Shown here: piece after piece, positions 54,535 through 62,691 of the stretch | How the letters are laid out: every line of letters begins with the position of its first letter | Numbering within the stretch: the first letter of the stretch is position 1 | Source of the DNA: Bacteroides sedimenti | Lineage (GTDB): Bacteria > Bacteroidota > Bacteroidia > Bacteroidales > Bacteroidaceae | NCBI RefSeq assembly: GCF_040365225.1 | Contig: NZ_AP028055.1 | Coordinates: 3,038,001 to 3,102,000 of the forward strand | Direction: 5' to 3' | DNA length: 64,000 nt | Translations under genes and position numbers: made by a program | Notes under the pieces: model-generated | What the model was told of the DNA's origin: nothing | Database searches by the model: none | Seen by the model: the letters and a program-made list of their open reading frames with translations, nothing else

Positions 54535-56957
54535 TTTTGAATATTATGAAAAGATTATATAGTGTTATTATTTTCTTTCTTTTTTCTATAGCCACTATAA
54601 TGGCTCAGAATTTACAAGGAACGATAATATATGTAAATCCAGGGCATGGAGGGTATGACAGTGATGACAGAAATATGGTAATTGCACCATTTACATCTGG
54701 TGATCCAAAAGGTTTCTGGGAGTCTCAGAGTAATTTGGATAAAGGGATGCAGTTGGCTGATATGCTACGAAATGCAGGAGCCACAGTTTATACTAGCCGC
54801 GTGACGAATACAACGGCGGATGATTTGTCTTTGAGCTTAATTGTTCAGATGGCAAATGAAGCTGATGCCGATTATATGCTTTCTATTCACAGTAATGCCG
54901 GTGTTACAAATTATATACTTCAACTTTATGCCGGAGTTGATGCAGGCGATACATATACTTACCCAACTCCAACTCCATATTCTAATGAGAGCAAGGCTAT
55001 AAGTACTATTATTGCCAATAACCTGTATACTAATAAGGTTAATACATGGGCTTCGGCTCCAACTATCAGAGGCGATAAAACATTTGCTCGAACCGCTATG
55101 AGTTGGAGTGACGGATATGGGGTTTTGCGTGGTCTAACCGTCCCTGGTTGTATTTCCGAGGGTTCTATGCATGATTATATTCCAGAGACTTATCGATTAA
55201 TGAATATGGAATATAAGTGGTTGGAAGCATGGCATTTCTTTAAGTCATTCTGCGATTATTTCAAAGGGGGAGAAATCCCAACAGGGAATATTGCCGGGTC
55301 TGTACACGATAGCCGTAATAAAAATCTGGCCAATTATTATAAAATGAGTGGAAGTAAGGACGAATTGCTTCCTTTATGCAAAGCGAAGGTTACATTGTCT
55401 CCTGGTGGCTCTGTTTATACAACCGATGATTTATATAATGGCGTTTTTGTATTTAAAAACCTGACTCCAGGCACTTATGAAGTGAAAGTCGAGATGGATG
55501 GTTATTATTCTAAAACTGATACTTTGGAAGTAAAGGCTAATGAGACTATCTATCTGAACTCTATGCTCAATATGATTAGAAGTACACCTCCTGAGGTTAC
55601 AAATTATTCTCCTAAGGTTGCATTAACCGATTCCGTTGTTTGTAGTACCCCGGTAGTCTTTGAATTTAACTGGGATGTGGATGTTGAATCGGCTATTAAA
55701 GCATTTTCTATCACTCCTTATGTGGAAGGAACAATCTCTTTTGAAGATAGCCAGCATCGAATGATTTTTAAACCTAATAAACCGTTTGATAAATCAACAC
55801 TTTATACAGTTAAACTGGATAAAAGTCTAAAGCATCCTGGAGATATCACTATGGTTCAAGATTTTTCTTTCCAGTTTATGACTAAAAATAGAAATAGACT
55901 TGAGATGTTTGCAAATTATCCGAAAGCCAACGATAATGTTTATTATGTCAAACCAAATTTTGAATTCCGTTTTGACCGGGAGCTTGATCCGTTAACTATA
56001 CGTGATGCAATTAAAGTATATGATTCAAAAGGGGTTGAGCTTGCAAAAAACAGCAGATCAATAAAGACAAATAAGCTGGCAGCTCCATATGGATCAAATT
56101 CTTTTATGCTGAACTCCGATTTGATTCCAGGAGAAGTTTATAAAATTACTTTAAACAGAAGCGTTATTGATCTTGAGGGAATAGATATTGTAGATCCAAT
56201 TGAGTATACTTTCAAAGCAGCTGATGTGAAGGTTACAAATAAATCGATTGCGGAATCTTTCGAGGCTACGGGTTTACTATCATTTGATGCCGCTGTAAGT
56301 TCTGATGTGACGTCCGCTTCTGTAGCGCGTTCTACAAGCCAGAAGCTTTTTGATACGTCATCCTATAATTTCCTGTATACATTTGCTGGTTCATCTAATG
56401 GAAGTGCATTATATAAAATTGCAAATCCTACAGTGATAGTGAACTCTTCGAAAGTTCTAGGTGCTCACTTATATGGTGATCTGACTGGGAATGAGGTCTA
56501 CTATCAGCTTACCTCAGGTGAAGATATTCAGTATGTCAAATTGTCGACTTTAAACAGTTATGGATGGGAATATACTGAATCATCTTTAAGTTCTTTATCA
56601 GAAGGAAAGGATTATCTGCTTACGGGAATTAAAATTGAGCAGAAACGTTTGCCTTTAACTTCTTCCGGTAGCTTCTATCTTGATAATCTGCTACTTTATG
56701 ATGGACTAATAAATTCTCTGCCATCGACACAAAACGTTGGGATTAAAGTTTATCCAAATCCTGTTTCAGATATTTTGTATGTTTCTTCTTCTGAGAATAT
56801 TCGCTCTCTTGAGTTATATTCTTTGAATGGTGTTGTTATGAAGAAAGTAAATTCATCAGTTATGAATGTAGCTGATTTAGCAGCGGGAACATATATTCTT
56901 AAAATAGTTGTGGGTGACAAAGTGTATTCTCGGGCCATTATAGTTTCCAGAAACTAA
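54531..56957 (+). CDS. N-acetylmuramoyl-L-alanine amidase (Amidase_3), multidomain, T9SS-type C-terminus
   Basis: The protein has 808 residues. The first ATG overlaps the previous stop; an ATG at 54546 gives the signal peptide MKRLYSVIIFFLFSIATIMAQ split after residue 20. The zinc amidase domain spans about 30-240 with all ligands: His39 in NPGHGG, Glu64 in FWESQ, His120 in SIHSNA, and the catalytic Glu210 in CISEGSMHD. It cleaves the bond between MurNAc and L-alanine. A carboxypeptidase-regulatory-like domain (about 255-345) and Ig-like domains (about 355-565) follow, then a beta-sandwich. A T9SS type A domain (KVYPNPVSDILYV) starts about residue 740. It should act at the cell surface or be released. 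Confidence 0.93.
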   Translation: MILNIMKRLYSVIIFFLFSIATIMAQNLQGTIIYVNPGHGGYDSDDRNMVIAPFTSGDPKGFWESQSNLDKGMQLADMLRNAGATVYTSRVTNTTADDLSLSLIVQMANEADADYMLSIHSNAGVTNYILQLYAGVDAGDTYTYPTPTPYSNESKAISTIIANNLYTNKVNTWASAPTIRGDKTFARTAMSWSDGYGVLRGLTVPGCISEGSMHDYIPETYRLMNMEYKWLEAWHFFKSFCDYFKGGEIPTGNIAGSVHDSRNKNLANYYKMSGSKDELLPLCKAKVTLSPGGSVYTTDDLYNGVFVFKNLTPGTYEVKVEMDGYYSKTDTLEVKANETIYLNSMLNMIRSTPPEVTNYSPKVALTDSVVCSTPVVFEFNWDVDVESAIKAFSITPYVEGTISFEDSQHRMIFKPNKPFDKSTLYTVKLDKSLKHPGDITMVQDFSFQFMTKNRNRLEMFANYPKANDNVYYVKPNFEFRFDRELDPLTIRDAIKVYDSKGVELAKNSRSIKTNKLAAPYGSNSFMLNSDLIPGEVYKITLNRSVIDLEGIDIVDPIEYTFKAADVKVTNKSIAESFEATGLLSFDAAVSSDVTSASVARSTSQKLFDTSSYNFLYTFAGSSNGSALYKIANPTVIVNSSKVLGAHLYGDLTGNEVYYQLTSGEDIQYVKLSTLNSYGWEYTESSLSSLSEGKDYLLTGIKIEQKRLPLTSSGSFYLDNLLLYDGLINSLPSTQNVGIKVYPNPVSDILYVSSSENIRSLELYSLNGVVMKKVNSSVMNVADLAAGTYILKIVVGDKVYSRAIIVSRN

Positions 56958-56967
56958 CTAGGTGATT

Positions 56968-57010
56968 CCCTCTTCCTGATATACCGATTATTCGTTTATC
57001 AGGGAGAGGG
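56968..57010 (+). terminator. Hairpin after the amidase gene
   Basis: CCCTCTTCCTGATA (56968-56981) pairs with TATCAGGGAGAGGG (56997-57010), 13 of 14 bases. The following sequence is not T-rich, so termination is only probable. The 333-bp gap to the kinase gene holds this hairpin and a promoter candidate, and no gene. Confidence 0.6.
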
Positions 57011-57159
57011 GTTCTAAAATGATAATTACGAGGCAATATTTTTATACCTTATTCGTATGATATTTTATGAGTTCAGATGCATTTCCTTTTTTTTAATACT
57101 TCTTTAAGAATTGCTGTTAATAAACATACTTAAAAACCAATGTATTAAAAGGTGTATTT

Positions 57160-57191
57160 CTTGTGTATTTGAAAGGTAATTAATAATTTTG
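57160..57191 (+). promoter_or_regulatory. Candidate promoter of the kinase gene
   Basis: CTTG (57160-57163), 20 bp, then TAATTTTG (57184-57191), matching TTTG-N19-21-TAnnTTTG with one mismatch. It lies about 100 bp before the kinase ATG. Confidence 0.45.
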
Positions 57192-57290
57192 TGGCCACAA
57201 TGTAATATAGTGGGCTAAAGTCTGAACAATTATCATAATAATGTAAAACATGGTTGTTAATTAGTCGTAAAAGTAACATAGAGTATTAAA

Positions 57291-58136
57291 ATGAAATTGA
57301 TAGCGGAGAGTGGTTCGACTAGAACTGAATGGGCTTTAGTTGAAGGAGACCATGTATTAGAACATATTTTTACTGAAGGCATTAATCCCTTTTTTCAATC
57401 AAGAAGAGAGATTAGCCGAAGTGTCCGACTAGAATTGCCCGACTCTTTTTTTAGAAAAAGATATGAACAGGTATATTTTTATGGTGCAGGATGCTCTTCT
57501 GCAGATAAAAAAGGGATCTTAGGTGCTTCCCTTGTCGCTCAGTTTAAATCGCCAATCCAGGTAGAAAGCGATCTGCTGGCCGCCGCTCGTGGATTATTAA
57601 AGAATGAAGCCGGAATAGCTTGTATTCTGGGAACTGGTTCAAATTCATGCTTTTATGACGGTACCAATATTGTTAAGCATGTTCAATCATTAGGATATGT
57701 ATTAGGAGATGAAGGCAGCGGTGCTGTTATGGGAAAAAAGTTTCTCGCCGATTGTTTGAAAAACCTTGCTCCTGAAAATTTAATTGAGGCCTTTTATGAT
57801 AAATTCCGTGTATCTTCTGATGATGCACTTGAATATGTATATAACCGGCCATTTCCAAATCGCTTCTTGTCAACTTTTTCTTATTTCTTATTTGAACATC
57901 TGGATGACGAGTATGTATATGAGCTTGTTTGCCAGAATTTCAGAGATTTTTTTACCCGAAATGTGATGCAGTATGATTACCTAAATTATCCGGTTCGCTT
58001 TGTTGGCTCTGTTGCATACAATTATGCAGAGGTCTTGACAAAGGTTGCATTGGAATTCGGAATCAGAATTGAGACAATTGAAGAAACGCCGATGGCTGGA
58101 CTTGTTGAATTCCATACTTTAAATTGTAGGCTGTGA
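57291..58136 (+). CDS. BadF/BadG-family amino-sugar kinase (GlcNAc/MurNAc-kinase-like)
   Basis: This 281-residue cytosolic protein has the ASKHA-fold motifs. Phosphate-1 is ESGSTRTEW (6-14), the catalytic aspartate region is ESDLLAAARG (Asp94), phosphate-2 is GTGSNS (114-119), followed by GDEGSGA (139-145). The FVGSVAYNY segment near 242 is the adenosine region. The family includes N-acetylglucosamine kinases and MurK, which phosphorylates MurNAc and GlcNAc released from peptidoglycan. The exact sugar cannot be set by reading. It begins the intracellular-looking part of the locus and has its own promoter candidate. Confidence 0.88.
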   Translation: MKLIAESGSTRTEWALVEGDHVLEHIFTEGINPFFQSRREISRSVRLELPDSFFRKRYEQVYFYGAGCSSADKKGILGASLVAQFKSPIQVESDLLAAARGLLKNEAGIACILGTGSNSCFYDGTNIVKHVQSLGYVLGDEGSGAVMGKKFLADCLKNLAPENLIEAFYDKFRVSSDDALEYVYNRPFPNRFLSTFSYFLFEHLDDEYVYELVCQNFRDFFTRNVMQYDYLNYPVRFVGSVAYNYAEVLTKVALEFGIRIETIEETPMAGLVEFHTLNCRL

Positions 58137-58298
58137 TTTTTTAACTTATAAATAAGTCTTTTGTTAGTCTTTTATTCTATTTATTAAAATTATTGATTTT
58201 GTGCATTATTAAATTTGCTTAATGCATGTGAATAGCATATTCAAAAATGTTACAATATGCAAAAAAAAGAATCTAATTCATAAAAAGTTAAATAATTG

Positions 58299-58330
58299 TT
58301 TCTGATTCCAAAATTATTGTTCTACATTTG
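58299..58330 (+). promoter_or_regulatory. Candidate promoter of the phosphoesterase-propeller gene
   Basis: TTTC (58299-58302), 20 bp, then TACATTTG (58323-58330), a perfect -7 element with a one-mismatch -33. It lies 54 bp before the ATG. Confidence 0.55.
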
Positions 58331-58384
58331 TTTCATACGAGTTGAGCATGTTTCTTTGTATAATAACACCCTAATTTTATAGTT

Positions 58385-60241
58385 ATGAAAAAACTATTCC
58401 TATTACTTTTCTTGTGCTTTATTTTGAGCCCGTTAAGAGGAGAAGGTTTTCGTTTTGCATTACTGACCGATTTGCATTTAAATTCGGATTCATTGGCTTA
58501 CAATGACTTGAAAAGGTCTGTTGACCAAATTAATAAGATCGGCAAGATTGATTTTGTAATTGTATCAGGTGATGTGACTGAAGAGGGTGATCGTGCATCA
58601 TTAAAAAAGGTGAAGTTTTTGCTTGATCAGTTGAAAGTGAAATATTATATAACTTCGGGAAACCATGAAACCAAATGGAGTGAATCGGGGGCAACAGATT
58701 TTGGACATACCTTTGGTTCAGACCGATTCAGGTTCGAATATAAAGGATTCCTCTTTTTAGGTTTTAATTCAGGGCCTGTTCTACGAATGGCCGATGGTCA
58801 TGTTTCACCTCAGGATATTGTCTGGATGAAAAATGAGATGCGGAAAGTTGGAAGGGAGAAGCCTGTAATTATAGTAACTCATTATCCATTGCAAGATGGC
58901 GATGTAGATAACTGGTACGAAGTTACTGATGCTATTCGCCCGTTTAATGTCCGGGCTGTATTAAACGGCCATTATCATAGCAACCGTATGTTGGCTTATG
59001 ATGGTATTCCTGGAATCATTAATCGGTCGAATCTTCGTTCAAAAGATAAAGTTGGGGGATATTCAGAATATGAAATAAATTCGGATTCTATACTTGTATA
59101 CGAGCATAGAATAGGTGAAGCACCTAAGAAGTGGGGAGGTTATTCTCTGAAAAAGAACTATTTTTCAGCTGATAATTCAACTTACAAACGTCCTGACTAT
59201 TCAGTTAATCGCGAATACAATAATGTAAAATCGAAATGGGTGATAAAAAGCGATGCAGGTATCTATTCATCACCTGTTGTATATAATGATAATGTGTATG
59301 TGGGTGATGACTTGGGATTCCTGAGTTGTTACTCTTTAAAAGATGGTAAGAAAAAATGGCGATTCCAAACAGGTAACCGAGTTGTAGGGACTCCCGCGGC
59401 AGCTGACGGAATTGTTGTTTTTGGATCAGCTGATAGAAATATTTATGGTTTAAATGCCAAAAACGGAAACATGCTCTGGAAGTTTCAGGCAAATGAAGCG
59501 GTGTTGGGAGCTGTATCCATTGCGGATGGAATTGCCTTTATTGGAGCAAGCGATCGTTCGTTTAGAGCACTGGATATAAAGACCGGAAAACTTAAATGGG
59601 AATATACAGGTCTAAAAGGATATGTCGAAACCCGTCCTTTGATTTATCAGGGAAAAGTGATTTTTGGTGCATGGGATAATAATTTGTATGCTCTCGATCA
59701 GATTTCAGGTAAAGAGATCTGGAAGTGGAACGGTAATCTTACCCGGATGCACTTTTCTCCTGCGGCAGTATGGCCGGTTGCTGCGAATGGGAAAGTATTT
59801 ATAACAGATCCTCAACGGGCTATGACAGCTATTGATCTGACAAGTGGTAAAACCATTTGGAGAACATTTCAATCAAAAGTGAGAGAAACGATCGGGCTCT
59901 CAGAGGATTATAAGCGTGTATATGGTAAAACCATGCAAGACAGTGTTGTTTGCTTCTCTACAGAAGGTAATCTCCCGAAACAAATTTGGGCCACGGATGT
60001 GAAGTTCGGTTATGAACACGCTCCATCCATGTTGCAGGAGAAAGAAGGGGTAGTGTTCGGAAGCACTAAAGGTGGAATGATCTTCGCCTTGGATGCATTT
60101 ACCGGAAAATTATTGTGGAAGCATAAAATCTGCAATTCTCTTATCAATACTGTGGTTCCATTGAATGCAACTTCTTGTGTTTTTACAAGTACAAGCGGCG
60201 AAATTGGAATATTAAGTACTTCTGCATCCAAAAAGAAATAA
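58385..60241 (+). CDS. Exported metallophosphoesterase fused to PQQ-type propeller
   Basis: The protein has 618 residues with a signal peptide to about residue 20 (SPLRGEG). The calcineurin-like phosphoesterase domain (about 22-250) has the full metal set: TDLHL (Asp29, His31), SGDVTEEGD, SGNHE, VTHYP and NGHYHSN. From about 285 to 610, tryptophan-docking PQQ repeats follow (KKKWRFQTGN, NMLWKFQAN, KLKWEYTG, KEIWKWNGN, KLLWKHKI), forming a beta-propeller. The enzyme half should hydrolyse phosphomono- or diesters outside the cytoplasm; the propeller may bind polymer or partner. It lies just before the GT2-DUF4922-SpoIID trio (43-bp gap). Confidence 0.9.
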   Translation: MKKLFLLLFLCFILSPLRGEGFRFALLTDLHLNSDSLAYNDLKRSVDQINKIGKIDFVIVSGDVTEEGDRASLKKVKFLLDQLKVKYYITSGNHETKWSESGATDFGHTFGSDRFRFEYKGFLFLGFNSGPVLRMADGHVSPQDIVWMKNEMRKVGREKPVIIVTHYPLQDGDVDNWYEVTDAIRPFNVRAVLNGHYHSNRMLAYDGIPGIINRSNLRSKDKVGGYSEYEINSDSILVYEHRIGEAPKKWGGYSLKKNYFSADNSTYKRPDYSVNREYNNVKSKWVIKSDAGIYSSPVVYNDNVYVGDDLGFLSCYSLKDGKKKWRFQTGNRVVGTPAAADGIVVFGSADRNIYGLNAKNGNMLWKFQANEAVLGAVSIADGIAFIGASDRSFRALDIKTGKLKWEYTGLKGYVETRPLIYQGKVIFGAWDNNLYALDQISGKEIWKWNGNLTRMHFSPAAVWPVAANGKVFITDPQRAMTAIDLTSGKTIWRTFQSKVRETIGLSEDYKRVYGKTMQDSVVCFSTEGNLPKQIWATDVKFGYEHAPSMLQEKEGVVFGSTKGGMIFALDAFTGKLLWKHKICNSLINTVVPLNATSCVFTSTSGEIGILSTSASKKK

Positions 60242-60283
60242 ATTATAATAGAATCAAAAAATAGAAAATAATACGATACCAAT

Positions 60284-61747
60284 ATGAGAACCTTAATGAA
60301 TTGTTTTATCCCTTATATGGGAATTGCGCAGGCAGAACTGACTATAAATAATTTAAAATCGAGTGAATTAGTAAACAAGATCTATTTACTTGTTACCGAA
60401 GAACTGACAGAACAGATTGATGGATGTGAGCTATTGCTTGTGCCTTCCTTAAATTCTACTGCAGCTATTCGTAAAATTGCAGAACATTCAGATTCTGCTT
60501 ATTCACTTATATATACAAAATATACAACTCTGGAGTTGGGTATGTTTGCTCTTGAACGCATGTTGCATATAGCTGAAGATTCTGACGCAGGAATGGTTTA
60601 TGCAGATCACTATCAGGTAGTTGGTGAAACGAGAAATGTATGTCCCGTAATCGACTGTCAGGCTGGTAGCTTGCGTGATGATTTCAATTTTGGTTCTGTG
60701 TTGGTTTATAAGGCCGATCTTCTTAAAGAGGCCGCAAAAGCAATGAGTACTGATTATCAATATGCAGGATTGTATGATTTACGTCTGAAAGTATCTCAGA
60801 AAGCTTCACTGGTACATATCAACGAATATCTTTATTCCGAAGTGGAATTTGATACTCGTAAAAGCGGTGAAAAGATATTTGATTACGTAGATCCTAAAAA
60901 CAGAGGCGTGCAGATTGAAATGGAAGCTGCATGTACGGAACACCTAAAAGAAATTGGAGGATATTTGGCTCCTGAATTCAAGCAAATAGAATTCAATGCT
61001 GGTGACTTTGAATACGAAGCATCTGTCTTGATTCCTGTTAGAAACAGAATTCGTACAATCGAAGACGCTATTCGTTCAGTACTGAATCAGAAAACGAATT
61101 TCAAGTTTAATCTGATTGTAGTTGATAACTATTCAACCGATGGAACCACAGAGATAATTGAGAAATACGCTTCTGACGAACGTCTGCTTCATATCATTCC
61201 AGAAAGAAAAGATTTAGGAATCGGTGGTTGCTGGAATCTAGGTGTTCATCATCCGAAATGTGGAAAATTCGTAGTTCAGTTAGATAGCGATGATGTCTAT
61301 AGTGATGAAAACACACTACAGAAGATGGTTGATGCATTTTATCAGCAAAATTGCGCAATGGTAGTTGGTACCTATATGATGACTGATTTTAATATGAATA
61401 TGATTGCTCCAGGAATTATTGATCATAAGGAGTGGACTCCAGAAAATGGCCGCAACAATGCATTGCGAATCAATGGCTTAGGAGCACCTCGTGCTTTCTA
61501 TACTCCGGTACTAAGAGATGTGAAAGTCCCAAATACTAGCTATGGTGAGGATTATGCCCTTGGATTGAATATTTCACGAAAATACCAGATAGGACGTATA
61601 TATGACGTTGTTTATTTATGTCGCCGCTGGGATGATAACTCTGATGCATCATTAGATATCGTTAAGATGAATGGCCACAACACATACAAAGATAGAATCC
61701 GTACTTGGGAACTTCAGGCTCGTATTGCTTTAAATAAGAAAAGATGA
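60284..61747 (+). CDS. Family 2 glycosyltransferase with two GT-A-like halves
   Basis: This 487-residue protein has no signal or membrane helix. The C-terminal half is a standard GT2 domain: SVLIPVRNRIRTIEDAIRSV (about 246-265), VVDNYSTDGT, QLDSDD (the DxD region, about 335), YGEDYALGL (about 424) and RRWDDNS. The N-terminal 240 residues look like a second, decayed GT-A domain, with VYADHYQVV where the metal site would be and GLYDLRLKV echoing the ED motif. It should transfer a nucleotide-activated sugar in the cytosol. Its stop overlaps the next ATG (ATGA at 61744), indicating coupled translation with the DUF4922 gene. Confidence 0.85.
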   Translation: MRTLMNCFIPYMGIAQAELTINNLKSSELVNKIYLLVTEELTEQIDGCELLLVPSLNSTAAIRKIAEHSDSAYSLIYTKYTTLELGMFALERMLHIAEDSDAGMVYADHYQVVGETRNVCPVIDCQAGSLRDDFNFGSVLVYKADLLKEAAKAMSTDYQYAGLYDLRLKVSQKASLVHINEYLYSEVEFDTRKSGEKIFDYVDPKNRGVQIEMEAACTEHLKEIGGYLAPEFKQIEFNAGDFEYEASVLIPVRNRIRTIEDAIRSVLNQKTNFKFNLIVVDNYSTDGTTEIIEKYASDERLLHIIPERKDLGIGGCWNLGVHHPKCGKFVVQLDSDDVYSDENTLQKMVDAFYQQNCAMVVGTYMMTDFNMNMIAPGIIDHKEWTPENGRNNALRINGLGAPRAFYTPVLRDVKVPNTSYGEDYALGLNISRKYQIGRIYDVVYLCRRWDDNSDASLDIVKMNGHNTYKDRIRTWELQARIALNKKR

Positions 61748-62691
61748 AAAGAATCGTCACATCTGCCCAAGTATTGGAATTGCTTCAAAACCAGCTGAAT
61801 GTCTGGGAAGTTGCACGCAATAACTACGATGCATTAAAGCAGGTCAGGGTTAAAGAACTGGTTTTCGACCAGTTCAGAATCCTGGTTCAGTTTAATCCGG
61901 CCCGAATCGTTTCTTCAGCTGCAAAGGTTGATACAAAATCAATCCAGGAACGCAAGTGTTTCCTTTGTGAGGAGAATCGGCCGGCAGTGCAGGAAGGCAT
62001 TCCTTTTGGAGATAAGTATATTGTACTGATCAATCCGTTCCCGATATTTCCGAAGCATCTAACAATTCCTGCATATAAGCATGTTGATCAACGCATTCAG
62101 GATAGATTTGGCGATATGCTTGATTTGGCATATAACCTGGATGAGTTTAATGTTTTCTATAATGGGCCAAAATGTGGAGCCTCGGCACCAGATCATGTTC
62201 ATTTTCAAGCTGGGAGTAAAGGATTTCTGCCCATCGAAAAAGAATGGAGAACGTTTGCCGGCAATCCTTTGCTCGAGTATCATTCTGCAAACCTCTATGT
62301 GTTAAATAATTACCTGAGAGGTACAATGATCATCGAGTCAACAGAAAAAGAGAGTGCGGTTAATTTATTCGGAAAGATTTATGATTCTCTTCAGGTAAAA
62401 CCGGATGAAACAGAACCGATGATGAATGTTCTGGTGTGGTATGATACTGATAAATGGGTCATTGCTGTGTTCCCGCGAACACAGCACCGTCCTTCATGCT
62501 ATTCAGCACAGGGGGATAATAATATATTGATTAGTCCGGCTTCCGTAGATATGGGTGGAGTATTTATTACCCCATTGGAAAAAGACTTTGAAAAAATAAC
62601 TGAAGATGACGTTCGCTCCATCTTACAGGAGGTGTGCATGGACGAGGCAGAACTTAAAGAGCTTATTGAACATCTTAAACCAACATTATGA
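61744..62691 (+). CDS. DUF4922 protein, GalT/HIT-like nucleotidyltransferase or phosphorylase
   Basis: This 315-residue cytosolic protein has CFLCEENRP (72-80), like the zinc-binding start of GalT enzymes, then INPFPIFPKHLTIP (96-109). The HIT-type motif is DHVHFQAG (His151, His153, Gln155), close to the His-x-His-x-Gln centre of GalT and GDP-sugar phosphorylases. The C-terminal FPRTQHRPSCY is also conserved in that group. Known relatives transfer or phosphorolyse nucleotide groups on sugar phosphates; the substrate here is unknown. It is coupled by 4-bp overlaps both to the GT2 gene before it and to the SpoIID gene after it. Confidence 0.85.
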   Translation: MKRIVTSAQVLELLQNQLNVWEVARNNYDALKQVRVKELVFDQFRILVQFNPARIVSSAAKVDTKSIQERKCFLCEENRPAVQEGIPFGDKYIVLINPFPIFPKHLTIPAYKHVDQRIQDRFGDMLDLAYNLDEFNVFYNGPKCGASAPDHVHFQAGSKGFLPIEKEWRTFAGNPLLEYHSANLYVLNNYLRGTMIIESTEKESAVNLFGKIYDSLQVKPDETEPMMNVLVWYDTDKWVIAVFPRTQHRPSCYSAQGDNNILISPASVDMGGVFITPLEKDFEKITEDDVRSILQEVCMDEAELKELIEHLKPTL

